Made by a program: the position numbers and the translations under genes
Assembly: GCF_014639155.1 (NCBI RefSeq)
Contig: NZ_BMFT01000001.1
Span: forward strand, 2,294,001 to 2,358,000
Reading direction: 5' to 3'
Source of the DNA: Paenibacillus segetis
GTDB taxonomy: Bacteria > Bacillota > Bacilli > Paenibacillales > Paenibacillaceae
DNA: 64,000 nucleotides
In this document: positions 7,659 to 16,491 of the stretch, piece by piece
Layout: each line of letters opens with the position of its first letter
Position numbering within the stretch: the first letter of the stretch is position 1
Notes under the pieces: generated by a model
The model's database searches: none
Told to the model about the DNA's origin: nothing
The model's input: the letters and a program-made list of their open reading frames with translations, nothing else

Positions 7659-8907
7659 GCAGATTTCGCTCTTTCATCGTTTGCAGTGCTGTCAACAAGC
7701 CATACTTAACATGAGCGTAAGTTAGCCCACCTTGCATATAAGCAATATAAGGTTCTCTAATGGGTGCATCTGCCGACAATTCTAGACTACCACCTTGTAT
7801 AAATGTCCCGGCAGCCATAATCACGGGATGCTCATAACCAGGCATATCCCACGGCTCAGGGACTACATGACCATCTACCGCTGCTGCTCGTTGAATACCT
7901 TGAACAAAAGCGATCAATTGCTCAGAGCCACTAAACGCAATAGCCTGAATCAAATCTGTTCGTTGCTCATCCCAGCGTGGTCTACTTTCAAATCCAGCAC
8001 GCTCGAACAAAGCCGCCGCAAGAACACTCCCCCTAACAGCTTGTCCAACAATTGTAGGAGCCATAAACAACCCTTGGTAAATACCTCGCGTAGTACCCAG
8101 CATAGCACCAACTTCGCCGCCAATCCCCGGTGCTGTGAGCCGGTACGAAGCTAATTCCACTAGAGCAGCTCGCCCACAGATGTAACCACCGGTTTCGGCC
8201 AATCCACCACCTGGGTTTTTAATCAAAGAACCCGCAATTAAGTCTGCTCCAACCTGTGTTGGTTCTTGTTCCTCCGTAAACTCACCATAGCAATTATCAA
8301 CAAATACGATACAATTCGGATTCATGGCTTTGACTCTTGCTACCATTTCACCGATTTGACTCACCGAGAAAGAATCCCTCCAATCGTATCCGCGTGAGCG
8401 CTGAATGCCAATCACCTTGGTACGACCATTCATTTTTGTAGCTACTGTATCCCAATCCACCGAACCATCAGAGAGTAGAGCAACTTCGTCATATTGAACT
8501 CCGAAATCCATAAGTGAACCTGTCCCGTCTCCCGTAGTACCAATCACTTTATGTAATGTGTCATAAGGTGTCCCAGTAATATATATCAGTCCGTCTCCAG
8601 GACGTAATACACCAAATAAAGCTGTAGCAATCGTATGTGTTCCTGATGCAAAATGAGGACGAACCAATGCTGCCTCGGCACCGAAAACATCAGCGTATAC
8701 TAGATCCAACACTTCACGACCACGATCATTATATGCATAGCCCGTGGAACCTGCGAAATGAAAATCACTTACCTGATGCCGTTGAAATGCTTCAATCACC
8801 TTCCACTGGTTACGATCTACAATTCTATCAATTTCGCGAAACCGTGATTGTACCTGTGATTCTGCATCTTCCATCCACCCAATGATCTCTTCACTAAAAT
8901 TAGCCAT
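7654..8907 (-). CDS. YnbB-like PLP-dependent enzyme (methionine gamma-lyase/aluminium-resistance family)
   Basis: A 417-residue fold-type I PLP enzyme. The N-terminus carries HFAGSTGYAYNDRGR; the central domain has the PLP-ring-binding ASGTHTIATALFGVLRPGD (near 85-103), the Asp pocket VFVDNCYGEF (near 202), and the Schiff-base Lys in GSLIKNPGGGLAETGGY (near 231). Proteins of this family sit next to glnR in Bacillales (ynbB in B. subtilis) and are annotated as methionine gamma-lyase-like or aluminium-resistance proteins; the true reaction is not settled. It starts at ATG after AGGGAG. Its 3' end overlaps a GlnR operator. Confidence 0.85.
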   Translation of the reverse strand: MANFSEEIIGWMEDAESQVQSRFREIDRIVDRNQWKVIEAFQRHQVSDFHFAGSTGYAYNDRGREVLDLVYADVFGAEAALVRPHFASGTHTIATALFGVLRPGDGLIYITGTPYDTLHKVIGTTGDGTGSLMDFGVQYDEVALLSDGSVDWDTVATKMNGRTKVIGIQRSRGYDWRDSFSVSQIGEMVARVKAMNPNCIVFVDNCYGEFTEEQEPTQVGADLIAGSLIKNPGGGLAETGGYICGRAALVELASYRLTAPGIGGEVGAMLGTTRGIYQGLFMAPTIVGQAVRGSVLAAALFERAGFESRPRWDEQRTDLIQAIAFSGSEQLIAFVQGIQRAAAVDGHVVPEPWDMPGYEHPVIMAAGTFIQGGSLELSADAPIREPYIAYMQGGLTYAHVKYGLLTALQTMKERNLL

Positions 8908-9235
8908 GATCTATTAACTCTCCCTTTGCTGTATCCGTTATCTGTATTTTTCAATGATCTTCATTCGTTTTCACCCCAAATGGGGCAGGTGCTGATCCAA
9001 ATTTAGTATAGTCAACTTCTTTCACTATAAACTCATAGCTCTAACGTCTTCATCAAAATGACTTTCCACAACCCGCCAACACGATAAAGAGCGGATATAA
9101 GATCCTCCGCTCTGTTGGAATACGAAATAAACGCTCACACTTAGGAGAAGATACATCGACTTCATGTAATAAAATAGAATCGGCCTCTCTCGCTCCTTAG
9201 GCACAGCACAGAACGCAGCTTCAAGATTGCGTTTC
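8908..9235. other. Intergenic region without recognisable gene
   Basis: A 328-bp gap between the PLP-enzyme gene and spoVK. It contains a hairpin at 9088-9113 (possible spoVK terminator) and a small CCCC-AAAT-GGGG palindrome at 8974-8985. No frame has a convincing ribosome site, and I saw no riboswitch or T-box core. Confidence 0.5.
9088..9113 (-). terminator. Possible spoVK terminator
   Basis: Arms AGAGCGGA / TCCGCTCT with a ten-base loop. Only a weak T run (TTTAT) follows on the minus strand, about 120 bp past the spoVK stop. Confidence 0.4.
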
Positions 9236-10219
9236 TTATTGCGGTTTGTTATCTAACTTCAAATCTTCCATACGAATCGTCATCAGTTCCAGCTTTCCTG
9301 GAGATCCACCACCATATTGACTAAGTAATCGAACCGCCTGCTGGCGAACGGAACGCTCAATAACATTACGCACATATCTGGCATTGCTGAACAAATGATC
9401 ACTCTGACATTTCTCTTTTAATAAGTGTTGCTTAAGTTTGAGTATCGCCTGCGGCATCAAGATATAGTCACGATCCTTGGCCATTCCTTCAGATATTTGG
9501 ATCAATTGGTCAATCGTATAGTCGGGAAAGTCCATTTGAATAGGAAACCTTGAAGGAAGCCCCGGGTTGCATTGCAGGAAGTAATCCATTTCATCGGAAT
9601 AACCTGCCAAAATGAGAATGAATTGATTCTTTTGATCTTCCATCGACTTCACTAAAGTATCGATCGCTTCTTTGCCAAAATCCTTCTCTCCACCACGAGC
9701 CAAGCTATAAGCTTCATCAATGAACAGAATCCCGCCTATTGCTTTCTTAACCAAATCTCTCGTTTTTTGTGCGGTATGTCCGATATATTCACCGACAAGG
9801 TCTGCCCGCTCTACTTCAATTAAATGCCCTTTACTTAATACACCCATTCTCTGAAACATTCTAGCAACGATTCTGGCAACGGTTGTTTTGCCTGTACCTG
9901 GGTTCCCCTTAAATACCATATGATATACTTGAGAACCGGACAGCAACCCCGCATCGGAGCGCATAGAAGCGATTTGAAGTAGGGCATATATTTCATACAT
10001 CAAATCTTTGATATGATCCAGTCCGATCAACTGATCTAGTTCTCTTTGAATTTCCAGAAACAAGCCTTGCTGTTGTTGAGACTTGGGTACAGGCTGCGAC
10101 TCTGCATCCGAGATACTCTGAGAAATGACCGGTGCCTCGGTACTGCGCAAAATAACATTTATCTGTCTAGATGGTCTCTCATCTGCAGATCCACTCTTGG
10201 CCATAACACGCCCTGGCAT
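9236..10219 (-). CDS. spoVK: SpoVK-type AAA ATPase
   Basis: A 327-residue AAA+ protein of the CbxX/CfxQ-SpoVK group. The N-terminal 50 residues are low complexity (Gln/Ser). The AAA module has Walker A GNPGTGKTT at 105-113, Walker B ILFIDEA at 164-170, sensor I in FILILAGYSDE near 203, and an arginine-finger region LPSRFP near 223. The C-terminal lid contains NARYVRNVIERSVRQQ. SpoVK is needed for spore maturation in B. subtilis (322 residues). The location beside ynbB and glnRA repeats the B. subtilis order. The ATG follows AAGGTGA. Confidence 0.92.
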   Translation of the reverse strand: MPGRVMAKSGSADERPSRQINVILRSTEAPVISQSISDAESQPVPKSQQQQGLFLEIQRELDQLIGLDHIKDLMYEIYALLQIASMRSDAGLLSGSQVYHMVFKGNPGTGKTTVARIVARMFQRMGVLSKGHLIEVERADLVGEYIGHTAQKTRDLVKKAIGGILFIDEAYSLARGGEKDFGKEAIDTLVKSMEDQKNQFILILAGYSDEMDYFLQCNPGLPSRFPIQMDFPDYTIDQLIQISEGMAKDRDYILMPQAILKLKQHLLKEKCQSDHLFSNARYVRNVIERSVRQQAVRLLSQYGGGSPGKLELMTIRMEDLKLDNKPQ

Positions 10220-10301
10220 GTGTAATCACCTTCTTTTTAGGGTAGGGGCTGAACTCGCACATATACAATGTATTCTCTCTCCCTGCCCGATATTAGAAGA
10301 A

Positions 10302-10979
10302 TTACGATTTCAAGCCGATAGCCATCCCTAGTTGCTCCATTTTCCATTTAGTATAAGCTAGTACTTCTCTAGTCGTATTAAAGATGGGTTTGAGTACCTT
10401 AGTTTCGGTAAGTGAAAGCTTAGGATTGTCATAATGGAGACTCTTTGCAATCTCAAAAGCACGGTTACCGTGAAATGTATGCGTAATGATAAGCGCAGAC
10501 TTCAGTTGCCGCTCCTCCATGATTTGCTGGCTGAATTTCAAATTCTCATACGTACTTGTTGCTTTATTCTCGAGAAGCATAATTTCACGAGGAACCCCAT
10601 GCTCCTCCAAATAATTAGCCATACCTTCAGCTTCAGTGTATTTGGATTCCGCTGTGTCTAAACCACCAGTAAGTATGAAGTAGCGAAACTTTCCTTCACG
10701 GTAGTCCTTTAAAGCTTGCTGGAGTCGTTCTTCCAGTCCTGGACTTGGCACATCGCTCCACAAGGCAGCACCTAGAACAATACCAACATCATATGAAATA
10801 GAATTCGTACTCCATCCGGCCGTATTACGTTCCACACTGCCAATTTGAGCTAATACATACAACGTCCAAAGTATCCCCGCAAGAACAACTAGCAGAAACC
10901 ATCTAAGCCATCTAGGAAGTTTACGTCGTCGGTTTTGACCTTTAGGTTGAAAAGAGACTCCCTTACCATAATAATTCAT
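10302..10979 (-). CDS. YdcF-like (DUF218) membrane protein
   Basis: A 225-residue protein. The basic N-terminus (KGQNRRRKLPRWLR) precedes one membrane segment (about 26-45). The DUF218 domain follows (about 61-215) with IVLGAALW near 68, FILTGGLD near 101, ENKATSTYENL near 137 and ALIITHTFHGNRA near 158. The YdcF/SanA/ElyC group affects envelope processes, but its biochemical activity is unsettled. It probably faces the outside, with an N-in anchor. The ATG follows a GGGGGTATCC ribosome site, 25 bp past the DUF402-gene side. Confidence 0.85.
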   Translation of the reverse strand: MNYYGKGVSFQPKGQNRRRKLPRWLRWFLLVVLAGILWTLYVLAQIGSVERNTAGWSTNSISYDVGIVLGAALWSDVPSPGLEERLQQALKDYREGKFRYFILTGGLDTAESKYTEAEGMANYLEEHGVPREIMLLENKATSTYENLKFSQQIMEERQLKSALIITHTFHGNRAFEIAKSLHYDNPKLSLTETKVLKPIFNTTREVLAYTKWKMEQLGMAIGLKS

Positions 10980-11003
10980 GGATACCCCCTAGATTTAAAA
11001 AGG

Positions 11004-11543
11004 TTACTGATTCATAAAACCGTTCTGATAGTGCTCAAGTGACATATCAAAATACGGAAAATGCCCTGACTTAATCACTTGCTGCACTTCCTTCGCTGTC
11101 TCCATCGCCATATCATAGTCTTTGACGGTGATCTGACCGCGACTTAAAGCTTCATCTAGTTCATCCTCATCCAATAAGAACATTTCCCCGTTCTTCAAGA
11201 CCACGATGTCAAGATACAAATCATCAAACCAAGGGACACCCTGGTCCGTTACACCTTGATTTTTGCATACGTCAATATACCACTCCACAATGTCTCCCTT
11301 GTCATCAAACATGGAAGTCACCACGAAATGGGCTCCTTTGGGATAATACTGCAACCAGGTATAACCCTTGTCTGCAATACGGAAGGTATGTCCACCATAC
11401 GTCTTCCAGAGTGGATCACGTAGCGCAAAAATACTGTACAAGGTTACAAACCCAGTAAAGATATCATTTTCGACAAACTTTGATTTGAACTGACGCTGCG
11501 TTACACGGCGCCAATTCGCACGATCACCAAATTTTCGCTTCAT
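11004..11543 (-). CDS. DUF402 nucleoside tri-/diphosphatase (YgaC/Ntdp-like)
   Basis: A 179-residue DUF402 protein. It begins MKRKFGDRANWRRV and has the conserved WYIDVCKNQGV and DDLYLDIVVLKNGE signatures that place metal-binding Asp/Glu residues (near 95-125). S. aureus and Bacillus homologues hydrolyse nucleoside tri- and diphosphates; length and motifs match B. subtilis YgaC (176). The frame continues 39 codons upstream, but that stretch runs into the PBP terminator, so the ATG at 11543 after AAAGGG is chosen. It is separated from the PBP gene by that strong terminator. Confidence 0.85.
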   Translation of the reverse strand: MKRKFGDRANWRRVTQRQFKSKFVENDIFTGFVTLYSIFALRDPLWKTYGGHTFRIADKGYTWLQYYPKGAHFVVTSMFDDKGDIVEWYIDVCKNQGVTDQGVPWFDDLYLDIVVLKNGEMFLLDEDELDEALSRGQITVKDYDMAMETAKEVQQVIKSGHFPYFDMSLEHYQNGFMNQ

Positions 11544-11619
11544 GGTATAAGCCCTTTCAACACAATGTACATTTAGCTTACCATATTTAATAGAGAGTCT
11601 CAAAACCCTAATTTCACAT

Positions 11620-11658
11620 AAAAAAACGCCGACATTCTCTTCATAGAGAAATGTCGGC
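11620..11658 (-). terminator. Terminator of the class A PBP gene
   Basis: Arms GCCGACAT / ATGTCGGC extended by CTCT/AGAG. On the minus strand it is followed by GTTTTTTTA. Confidence 0.92.
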
Positions 11659-11695
11659 ATTTTGCCTAAACTAACATAGGGAGTACACTACGTTA

Positions 11696-14296
11696 TCACC
11701 CTGGATTATTCATGTCATTGCCCATGGCATTAGGGTCTGTATATGCATTATCCGTGCTTCCTTCAGTTGGTACTTCAGGTGGTTGTTCTCCGCCGGAGCC
11801 CTCACCTGGATTACCAGGAATTGTTCCACTTCCATTACCATTACCGTTTCCATTACCATTACCGTTTCCATTACCATTACCGTTTCCATTTCCGTTACCA
11901 TTGCCAGGCGGATGAGTTGCTCCACCATTACCGTTACCAGGAGTTCCGCCTGGACCTGGTGTACCTTCAGTACCTCCGGTTCCACCTTGACCATTTTCCC
12001 CACCATTGCCATCAGGTGTTGGTTCCGTAATTGGAGGTTCTTCACTCTCAATCGTAACAGTTACCGTGTTTGTAGGCTTACTTTCCGTATCATTCACAGG
12101 ATCATACACCCTTACGTAATACTCGTAGGTTAATCCAGGGACAACACTGATATCCTCAGCTTCTGTAGTTACAGAGTCCATGTAATGTACATAGTCACTA
12201 TCCTCAGAAGATTTCCGATAAATACGATACGCGGTATCCATCTGATCAACACCAGTCCAGCTTAATGACACCGTAGCCGTATCAGGATTATAAGATGCGC
12301 TTAATCCACTTGCTGCCGGAACTTCAACTTCTTCAGGTGGTTCCGGTGTCTGGAGATTACCTGGTACTGGGAAGTCCTTAACAGGAACCCCTTCTAAGGC
12401 TTCTTTCATCACTGTCGCAAACAATGAAGCTACTTGACCACTGCTGCCGTTCAATAGATGGTCCTTATCCGGGTTATCGTATCCCATCCAAATGGATGCG
12501 GTCCACTCCGGCGTATAACCAACAAACCAAACATCGCGGTTCTTGCTACTAGTAAGTCCTGGTATCCCATGCTGCGTTGTACCTGTCTTACCTGCAACTG
12601 GACGGTTAATACGCGCTCGTTTACCCGTACCCTCATTAACAACATTTTGTAACATTTGCGTCATGTAGTATGCGGTCTGTTCGCTAATTACCTGCTTCGC
12701 TTTTGGTGGATTATATTTAAACACTTCTTTACCATCATGATCCACAATAGATTTGATCGAATACGGAGCATTGTATTTCCCTTGGTTAGCAAACACACTA
12801 AAGGCACCCGCCATTTCTAGCGTATTTGTACCGCGTGTCAGACCTCCAAGTGCGATCGCAAGGTTACGATCATCCTTATCCATCGTAATACCCATTTCTT
12901 CAGCATACTTGACGCCCGTCTTCACACCAACCTGATTCAGCAACCAAACGGCTGGAATATTCTCCGACTTCGTCAACGCTGTGGTCAAGTTAATCGTTTT
13001 AGAATATCCATGTAAGTTCCGTGGACAATAATCCCCGAAACACTGCTTCTCGTTACTGATCTGAGAATCCGGTCCAAATTTCCCCGACTCAAGTGCTGGA
13101 GCATACGACACGATTGGCTTGAACGCGGAACCCGGCTGTCTACGGCTATTCAGACGACTGAATCCTTTACGTTCATAATCACGGCCACCTAGTAACGCAA
13201 CCAGACTGCCATTCTCATGATTCATAATAACGATAGAGCCTTGAACTTGTTTATCATCTTTACTCTTCTCAAAGAAATCGTCATTAGCAAATGCTTTCTC
13301 TACTGCCTTTTGCGCTTGAACGTCCATCGTCGTATAGATTTTATATCCGCCACGGTTCAACTCATCTTCGGTTAAACCATACTTCTCTTCTGCTTCCTGA
13401 GTTACGTAATCTTTAAATGCAAGGTACGCATCACTCTTAGCCGGTTGTTCATAATCATAATCAACTGCTTTCGCTTCATCACGTTCTGCAGCTGTAATGT
13501 AACCCTCTTGGAACATCAAATCGAGCACGACGCTTCGACGCTCCTTAGACAAGTCCGGATTACTAATCGGATTGTATTTGGAAGGTCCCTTAGGAATTGC
13601 CGCCAATGTGGCGATTTCCCAAATCTCCAGATCATTCAAATCACTTTTGCCGAAATAACGCTGGGAAGCCGCTTTAATCCCATACGCTTTCTGACCATAG
13701 AATATCCGGTTTAAATACAATGTAATAATATCATCCTTTGTATTGTGACGCTCTAGCGCCATGGCGATAGACATTTCTGTTGCTTTCCGGAAAAAGGTCT
13801 TATCGGAGCTTAGAAAAATGTTCTTGGCCAATTGTTGAGTAATCGTACTACCACCCTCAACCATCGAACGAGCTACGATGTCCTTTACCGCCGCACGGCC
13901 GATCGACCACAAATCCACCCCGTTATGCTCATTAAAACGTCTATCTTCTGTAGCGATAAAGGCATCCTTAACAAGCTGTGGTATTTGCTCGGAATCAACG
14001 GGCTCACTTTTATCGATGGACAGCTCTCCCATCATGACTCCCTTACGGTCATATACCTTTGATGTTTCATAAATAATCAATTTGTCTTCATTCTCAGATA
14101 ATATTTTTTCACCGCTGATCGTAATGTACAAATACCCAGCTATCGCACAAAATACGGCAACAGCAACTGTAAAGAAGGAAATCAATAGAACGTGCTTTAA
14201 CTTCAACTTCTTCTTTCTATTCTTCTTAGGTGTCTCCGCCTTCTTCTCTGGACGACTATTCCTTTCCACTCTGGAAGGTGGTCTCTTTGTAGCCAT
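11696..14296 (-). CDS. ponA: Class A penicillin-binding protein 1A
   Basis: An 866-residue bifunctional peptidoglycan synthase. A Lys-rich cytoplasmic tail (1-34) precedes one membrane anchor (35-60). The GT51 glycosyltransferase domain (about 75-260) has the catalytic EDRRFNEHNG near 116 and the GGSTITQQLAKN motif near 147. The transpeptidase domain has SAFK (SxxK) near 391, the SEN motif in TKSENIPAVW near 437, and KTGTT near 569. A fibronectin type III domain follows (about 660-755), then a 100-residue Gly/Asn/Pro low-complexity tail. It polymerises and crosslinks glycan on the outer face of the membrane. The gene is monocistronic with its own terminator. Confidence 0.95.
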   Translation of the reverse strand: MATKRPPSRVERNSRPEKKAETPKKNRKKKLKLKHVLLISFFTVAVAVFCAIAGYLYITISGEKILSENEDKLIIYETSKVYDRKGVMMGELSIDKSEPVDSEQIPQLVKDAFIATEDRRFNEHNGVDLWSIGRAAVKDIVARSMVEGGSTITQQLAKNIFLSSDKTFFRKATEMSIAMALERHNTKDDIITLYLNRIFYGQKAYGIKAASQRYFGKSDLNDLEIWEIATLAAIPKGPSKYNPISNPDLSKERRSVVLDLMFQEGYITAAERDEAKAVDYDYEQPAKSDAYLAFKDYVTQEAEEKYGLTEDELNRGGYKIYTTMDVQAQKAVEKAFANDDFFEKSKDDKQVQGSIVIMNHENGSLVALLGGRDYERKGFSRLNSRRQPGSAFKPIVSYAPALESGKFGPDSQISNEKQCFGDYCPRNLHGYSKTINLTTALTKSENIPAVWLLNQVGVKTGVKYAEEMGITMDKDDRNLAIALGGLTRGTNTLEMAGAFSVFANQGKYNAPYSIKSIVDHDGKEVFKYNPPKAKQVISEQTAYYMTQMLQNVVNEGTGKRARINRPVAGKTGTTQHGIPGLTSSKNRDVWFVGYTPEWTASIWMGYDNPDKDHLLNGSSGQVASLFATVMKEALEGVPVKDFPVPGNLQTPEPPEEVEVPAASGLSASYNPDTATVSLSWTGVDQMDTAYRIYRKSSEDSDYVHYMDSVTTEAEDISVVPGLTYEYYVRVYDPVNDTESKPTNTVTVTIESEEPPITEPTPDGNGGENGQGGTGGTEGTPGPGGTPGNGNGGATHPPGNGNGNGNGNGNGNGNGNGNGNGNGSGTIPGNPGEGSGGEQPPEVPTEGSTDNAYTDPNAMGNDMNNPG
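11831..11905 (-). repeat. 18-bp tandem repeat in the PBP tail (Gly-Asn repeat)
   Basis: Three exact 18-bp units (plus strand TCCATTACCATTACCGTT) at 11831-11884 plus a degenerate fourth. They encode a (Gly-Asn)n stretch in the extracellular C-terminus. In-frame length change by slippage is expected. Confidence 0.9.
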
Positions 14297-14352
14297 AATT
14301 TATCTCTAACCCCCTTATACTCCTACGGCATCTATCCTCGGAAAGAAAAGAA

Positions 14353-14368
14353 CAACCTTATAAGGTTG
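14353..14368. terminator. Perfect 16-bp palindrome, possible weak hfq terminator
   Basis: CAACCTTATAAGGTTG is a perfect palindrome in the hfq-ponA gap. On the minus strand TTCTTTTCTTTCC follows. It could equally be a protein-binding site for the ponA promoter. Confidence 0.35.
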
Positions 14369-14465
14369 CTCTGCATCTTTACCTATACCATTAAACGTAT
14401 CGAATTTCAAAAAAGTTTCACTTTACACTTAAAGCGTTATGTTCAATAAGTGGAAATTAAGGCTG

Positions 14466-14705
14466 TTAGCCCTCGTTCTGTGATTCTTGCATAAGTGATA
14501 CATTACGCTGCGGCTGGAACGTTGAAATTGCGTGCTTGTACACCATTTGCTGGCGTCCATCACTATCAATTACGATGGTAAAATTATCGAAAGCTTTGAT
14601 CGTCCCTCTGATCTGAAAACCGTTCGTTAAGAAAACGGTAACTGGGATGCTATCTTTACGTAATTGGTTCAAGAACGTATCTTGGATGTTAATGGATTTG
14701 TTCAT
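14466..14705 (-). CDS. hfq: RNA chaperone Hfq
   Basis: A 79-residue Sm-like protein that forms hexamers and binds small RNAs. The Sm1 motif is in [23 protein letters not shown] (residues about 20-42) and the Sm2 signature in [11 protein letters not shown] (about 55-65). The start is MNKSINIQD; a five-codon upstream extension begins inside the GGGGGT ribosome site. It lies 25 bp after miaA, as is common in bacteria. Confidence 0.96.
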   Translation of the reverse strand: MNKSINIQDTFLNQLRKDSIPVTVFLTNGFQIRGTIKAFDNFTIVIDSDGRQQMVYKHAISTFQPQRNVSLMQESQNEG

Positions 14706-14730
14706 TAGTCGTACCCCCAATAGGAATCAT

Positions 14731-15702
14731 TTAGTGTTTATAATTATATTCAAGATCAGTAGGAAACTTTCCTGCTATTATAGCATGTGCAGCCATTAAA
14801 TTCCCGGAAAAGTTTTGACCATCCCCTACATCGATCCACGAAATATCCCGCATATGCCTGAACCAAGAGAGTTGTCTCTTAGCATAGCGCCGAGTATCCC
14901 GTTTCAACTTCTCTATCGCTGCCAGCAGTGGTACACCGTCTTCAAGATGTTCTACAATCTCTTTATATCCCAGTCCCTGCATCGAAACCAGATTTCGAGA
15001 GTACCCCTGATTCAGCAGATTTTGCACCTCATCTACAAGTCCAAGTGAGATCATCTCGTCGATTCGCTGCTCAATACGGTTATAAAGCATTTGACGGTCC
15101 ATTGTCAAACCAACAAAACATAAATCATATGGAGACTCCTTGCTTTGCGACTCCAAACGCGAGGAGAGTGTCACTCCGGTCAGATGATAAATCTCCAGCG
15201 CTCGAATTACCCGCCGTACATCATTGTAGTGCAAACGGGCTGCCGAAACAGGATCGATGATCGCTAGCTTGGCGTGTAATGCTTCTGGACCGTTCTGTAG
15301 GGCAAATTGCTGCTGCGCTTCACGGAATTCATCATCCGCACCTGCCTCCGTAAATTGAAACTCATAACACACGGATTCAATGTACAGACCCGTACCCCCA
15401 ACGATAAAAGGAAGCTTATTTCGCGCACTAATTTCTGGAATAAGTGTCTTGCACCAATCTTGGAATAATGCGACGGAAAAGTCTTCATCCGGATTCAAGA
15501 CATCAACTAAATGATGTCGAACGCCATCCATTTCATCTCTGGTAATTTTGGCTGTCCCGATATCCATCCCCCGGTACACCTGCATGGAATCACCGGAAAT
15601 GATTTCGCAGGAGAACGCCTTCGCGATCTCGATACTGAGCTTCGTCTTACCAACAGCAGTCGGTCCTAGAAGCACTAGCAGTTTTGGTTTCTTGTTAGTC
15701 AT
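14731..15702 (-). CDS. miaA: tRNA dimethylallyltransferase
   Basis: A 323-residue enzyme that adds a dimethylallyl group to A37 of tRNAs reading UNN codons. The P-loop GPTAVGKT is near 13-20. Conserved ISGDSMQVYRGMDIGTAK (near 36-53), the DDVR-like NDVRRVIRALEI (near 160), and the C-terminal RDTRRYAKRQLSWFR (near 269) identify MiaA. The first in-frame codon at 15705 is TTG; ATG at 15702 is preferred. The gene overlaps the upstream methyltransferase gene by eight bases and precedes hfq, so it is probably translationally coupled. Confidence 0.95.
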   Translation of the reverse strand: MTNKKPKLLVLLGPTAVGKTKLSIEIAKAFSCEIISGDSMQVYRGMDIGTAKITRDEMDGVRHHLVDVLNPDEDFSVALFQDWCKTLIPEISARNKLPFIVGGTGLYIESVCYEFQFTEAGADDEFREAQQQFALQNGPEALHAKLAIIDPVSAARLHYNDVRRVIRALEIYHLTGVTLSSRLESQSKESPYDLCFVGLTMDRQMLYNRIEQRIDEMISLGLVDEVQNLLNQGYSRNLVSMQGLGYKEIVEHLEDGVPLLAAIEKLKRDTRRYAKRQLSWFRHMRDISWIDVGDGQNFSGNLMAAHAIIAGKFPTDLEYNYKH

Positions 15703-16474
15703 CAAGCGAAATCACTCCGTACGCAATTTTTGATTGTGAGCGACCTACGACTGTAAATCCCAGTCTATCAAATTCATCGCTCCCTTTTTTCTCTTTCAGT
15801 ACTATTGTCTTACGCGCGACACGTCTTGCTTCAGCAATTGTTTCAAAACTCAAAGGGTCATTGTTAGCATACTTACGAAGCGGTGAGATTGAAGCTGATT
15901 CCAGAACCGGACTACGGAACATTGGATCAAAATATATAACATCTGCACTATTATCAGCTAGCCCGCGTAATACTTCTAAATGATCCGCACATCTTACTTC
16001 AATTCTTCGTAACGCCTCGTTAAATGGTTTAATTCTGCATTCGTAAGAAGATAAACCCTCGCGAAGCAAAGCCGAAAGAGAAAGTGAGGCTTCCAGAGCA
16101 AGTACATGCCCCTCTGGGCCTGCTCCTAGAGCAAACACCATGGAATCCGCTCCAAGTCCAGCTGTGCAATCGATAATAGTATCTCCAGGAGCTACACGCG
16201 CTGCTTCCAGCATATTATCAGGTTCGCCTTTAAGTAGCCGCTTTGCTCGAACGAAGGCCATACTAGGATGGAATATCATCGGCTCTTCTCCTTCGCGGAA
16301 CAAACGAACCTCTTCCTTCAGAATGATCAGAATATCCTGACCACCATATGTTTCAGACAATTTAGACAGCGATGTACGGTTACGTGGTACATAGATAGCA
16401 CCTGTTTCTTGAGCCAAAGTAACCGCACGCCTCTCCGTCTGTGGAGAACTTTGATCACCTGTTGTAATAATCAC
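15695..16474 (-). CDS. RsmJ-like SAM-dependent methyltransferase
   Basis: A 259-residue class I methyltransferase. SAM-binding motif I is IIDCTAGLGADS (near 100-111), the acidic motif II is LALEAS (near 125), and the catalytic loop is VIYFDPMFR (near 180). This set matches the RsmJ/YpiP group; RsmJ methylates G1516 of 16S rRNA in enterobacteria, but the target of Gram-positive relatives is not established. It starts with GTG after AGGAG at seven bases spacing. It is sandwiched between mutL and miaA. Confidence 0.85.
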   Translation of the reverse strand: MIITTGDQSSPQTERRAVTLAQETGAIYVPRNRTSLSKLSETYGGQDILIILKEEVRLFREGEEPMIFHPSMAFVRAKRLLKGEPDNMLEAARVAPGDTIIDCTAGLGADSMVFALGAGPEGHVLALEASLSLSALLREGLSSYECRIKPFNEALRRIEVRCADHLEVLRGLADNSADVIYFDPMFRSPVLESASISPLRKYANNDPLSFETIAEARRVARKTIVLKEKKGSDEFDRLGFTVVGRSQSKIAYGVISLDD

Positions 16475-16491
16475 TATGGTTCTCCTTTCGT

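Noticed and set aside
11544..11660. Upstream extension of the DUF402 protein
   Set aside because: It begins inside the PBP terminator hairpin; family length and AAAGGG spacing support the ATG at 11543.
11831..11905. Short repeats that could suggest a CRISPR-like array
   Set aside because: The 18-bp units are contiguous, in frame and without spacers; they encode the PBP tail.
11712..12133. Three plus-strand frames of 67-116 codons opposite the PBP tail
   Set aside because: They are antisense mirrors of the Gly-Asn repeat and FN3 region, with repetitive composition and no ribosome sites.
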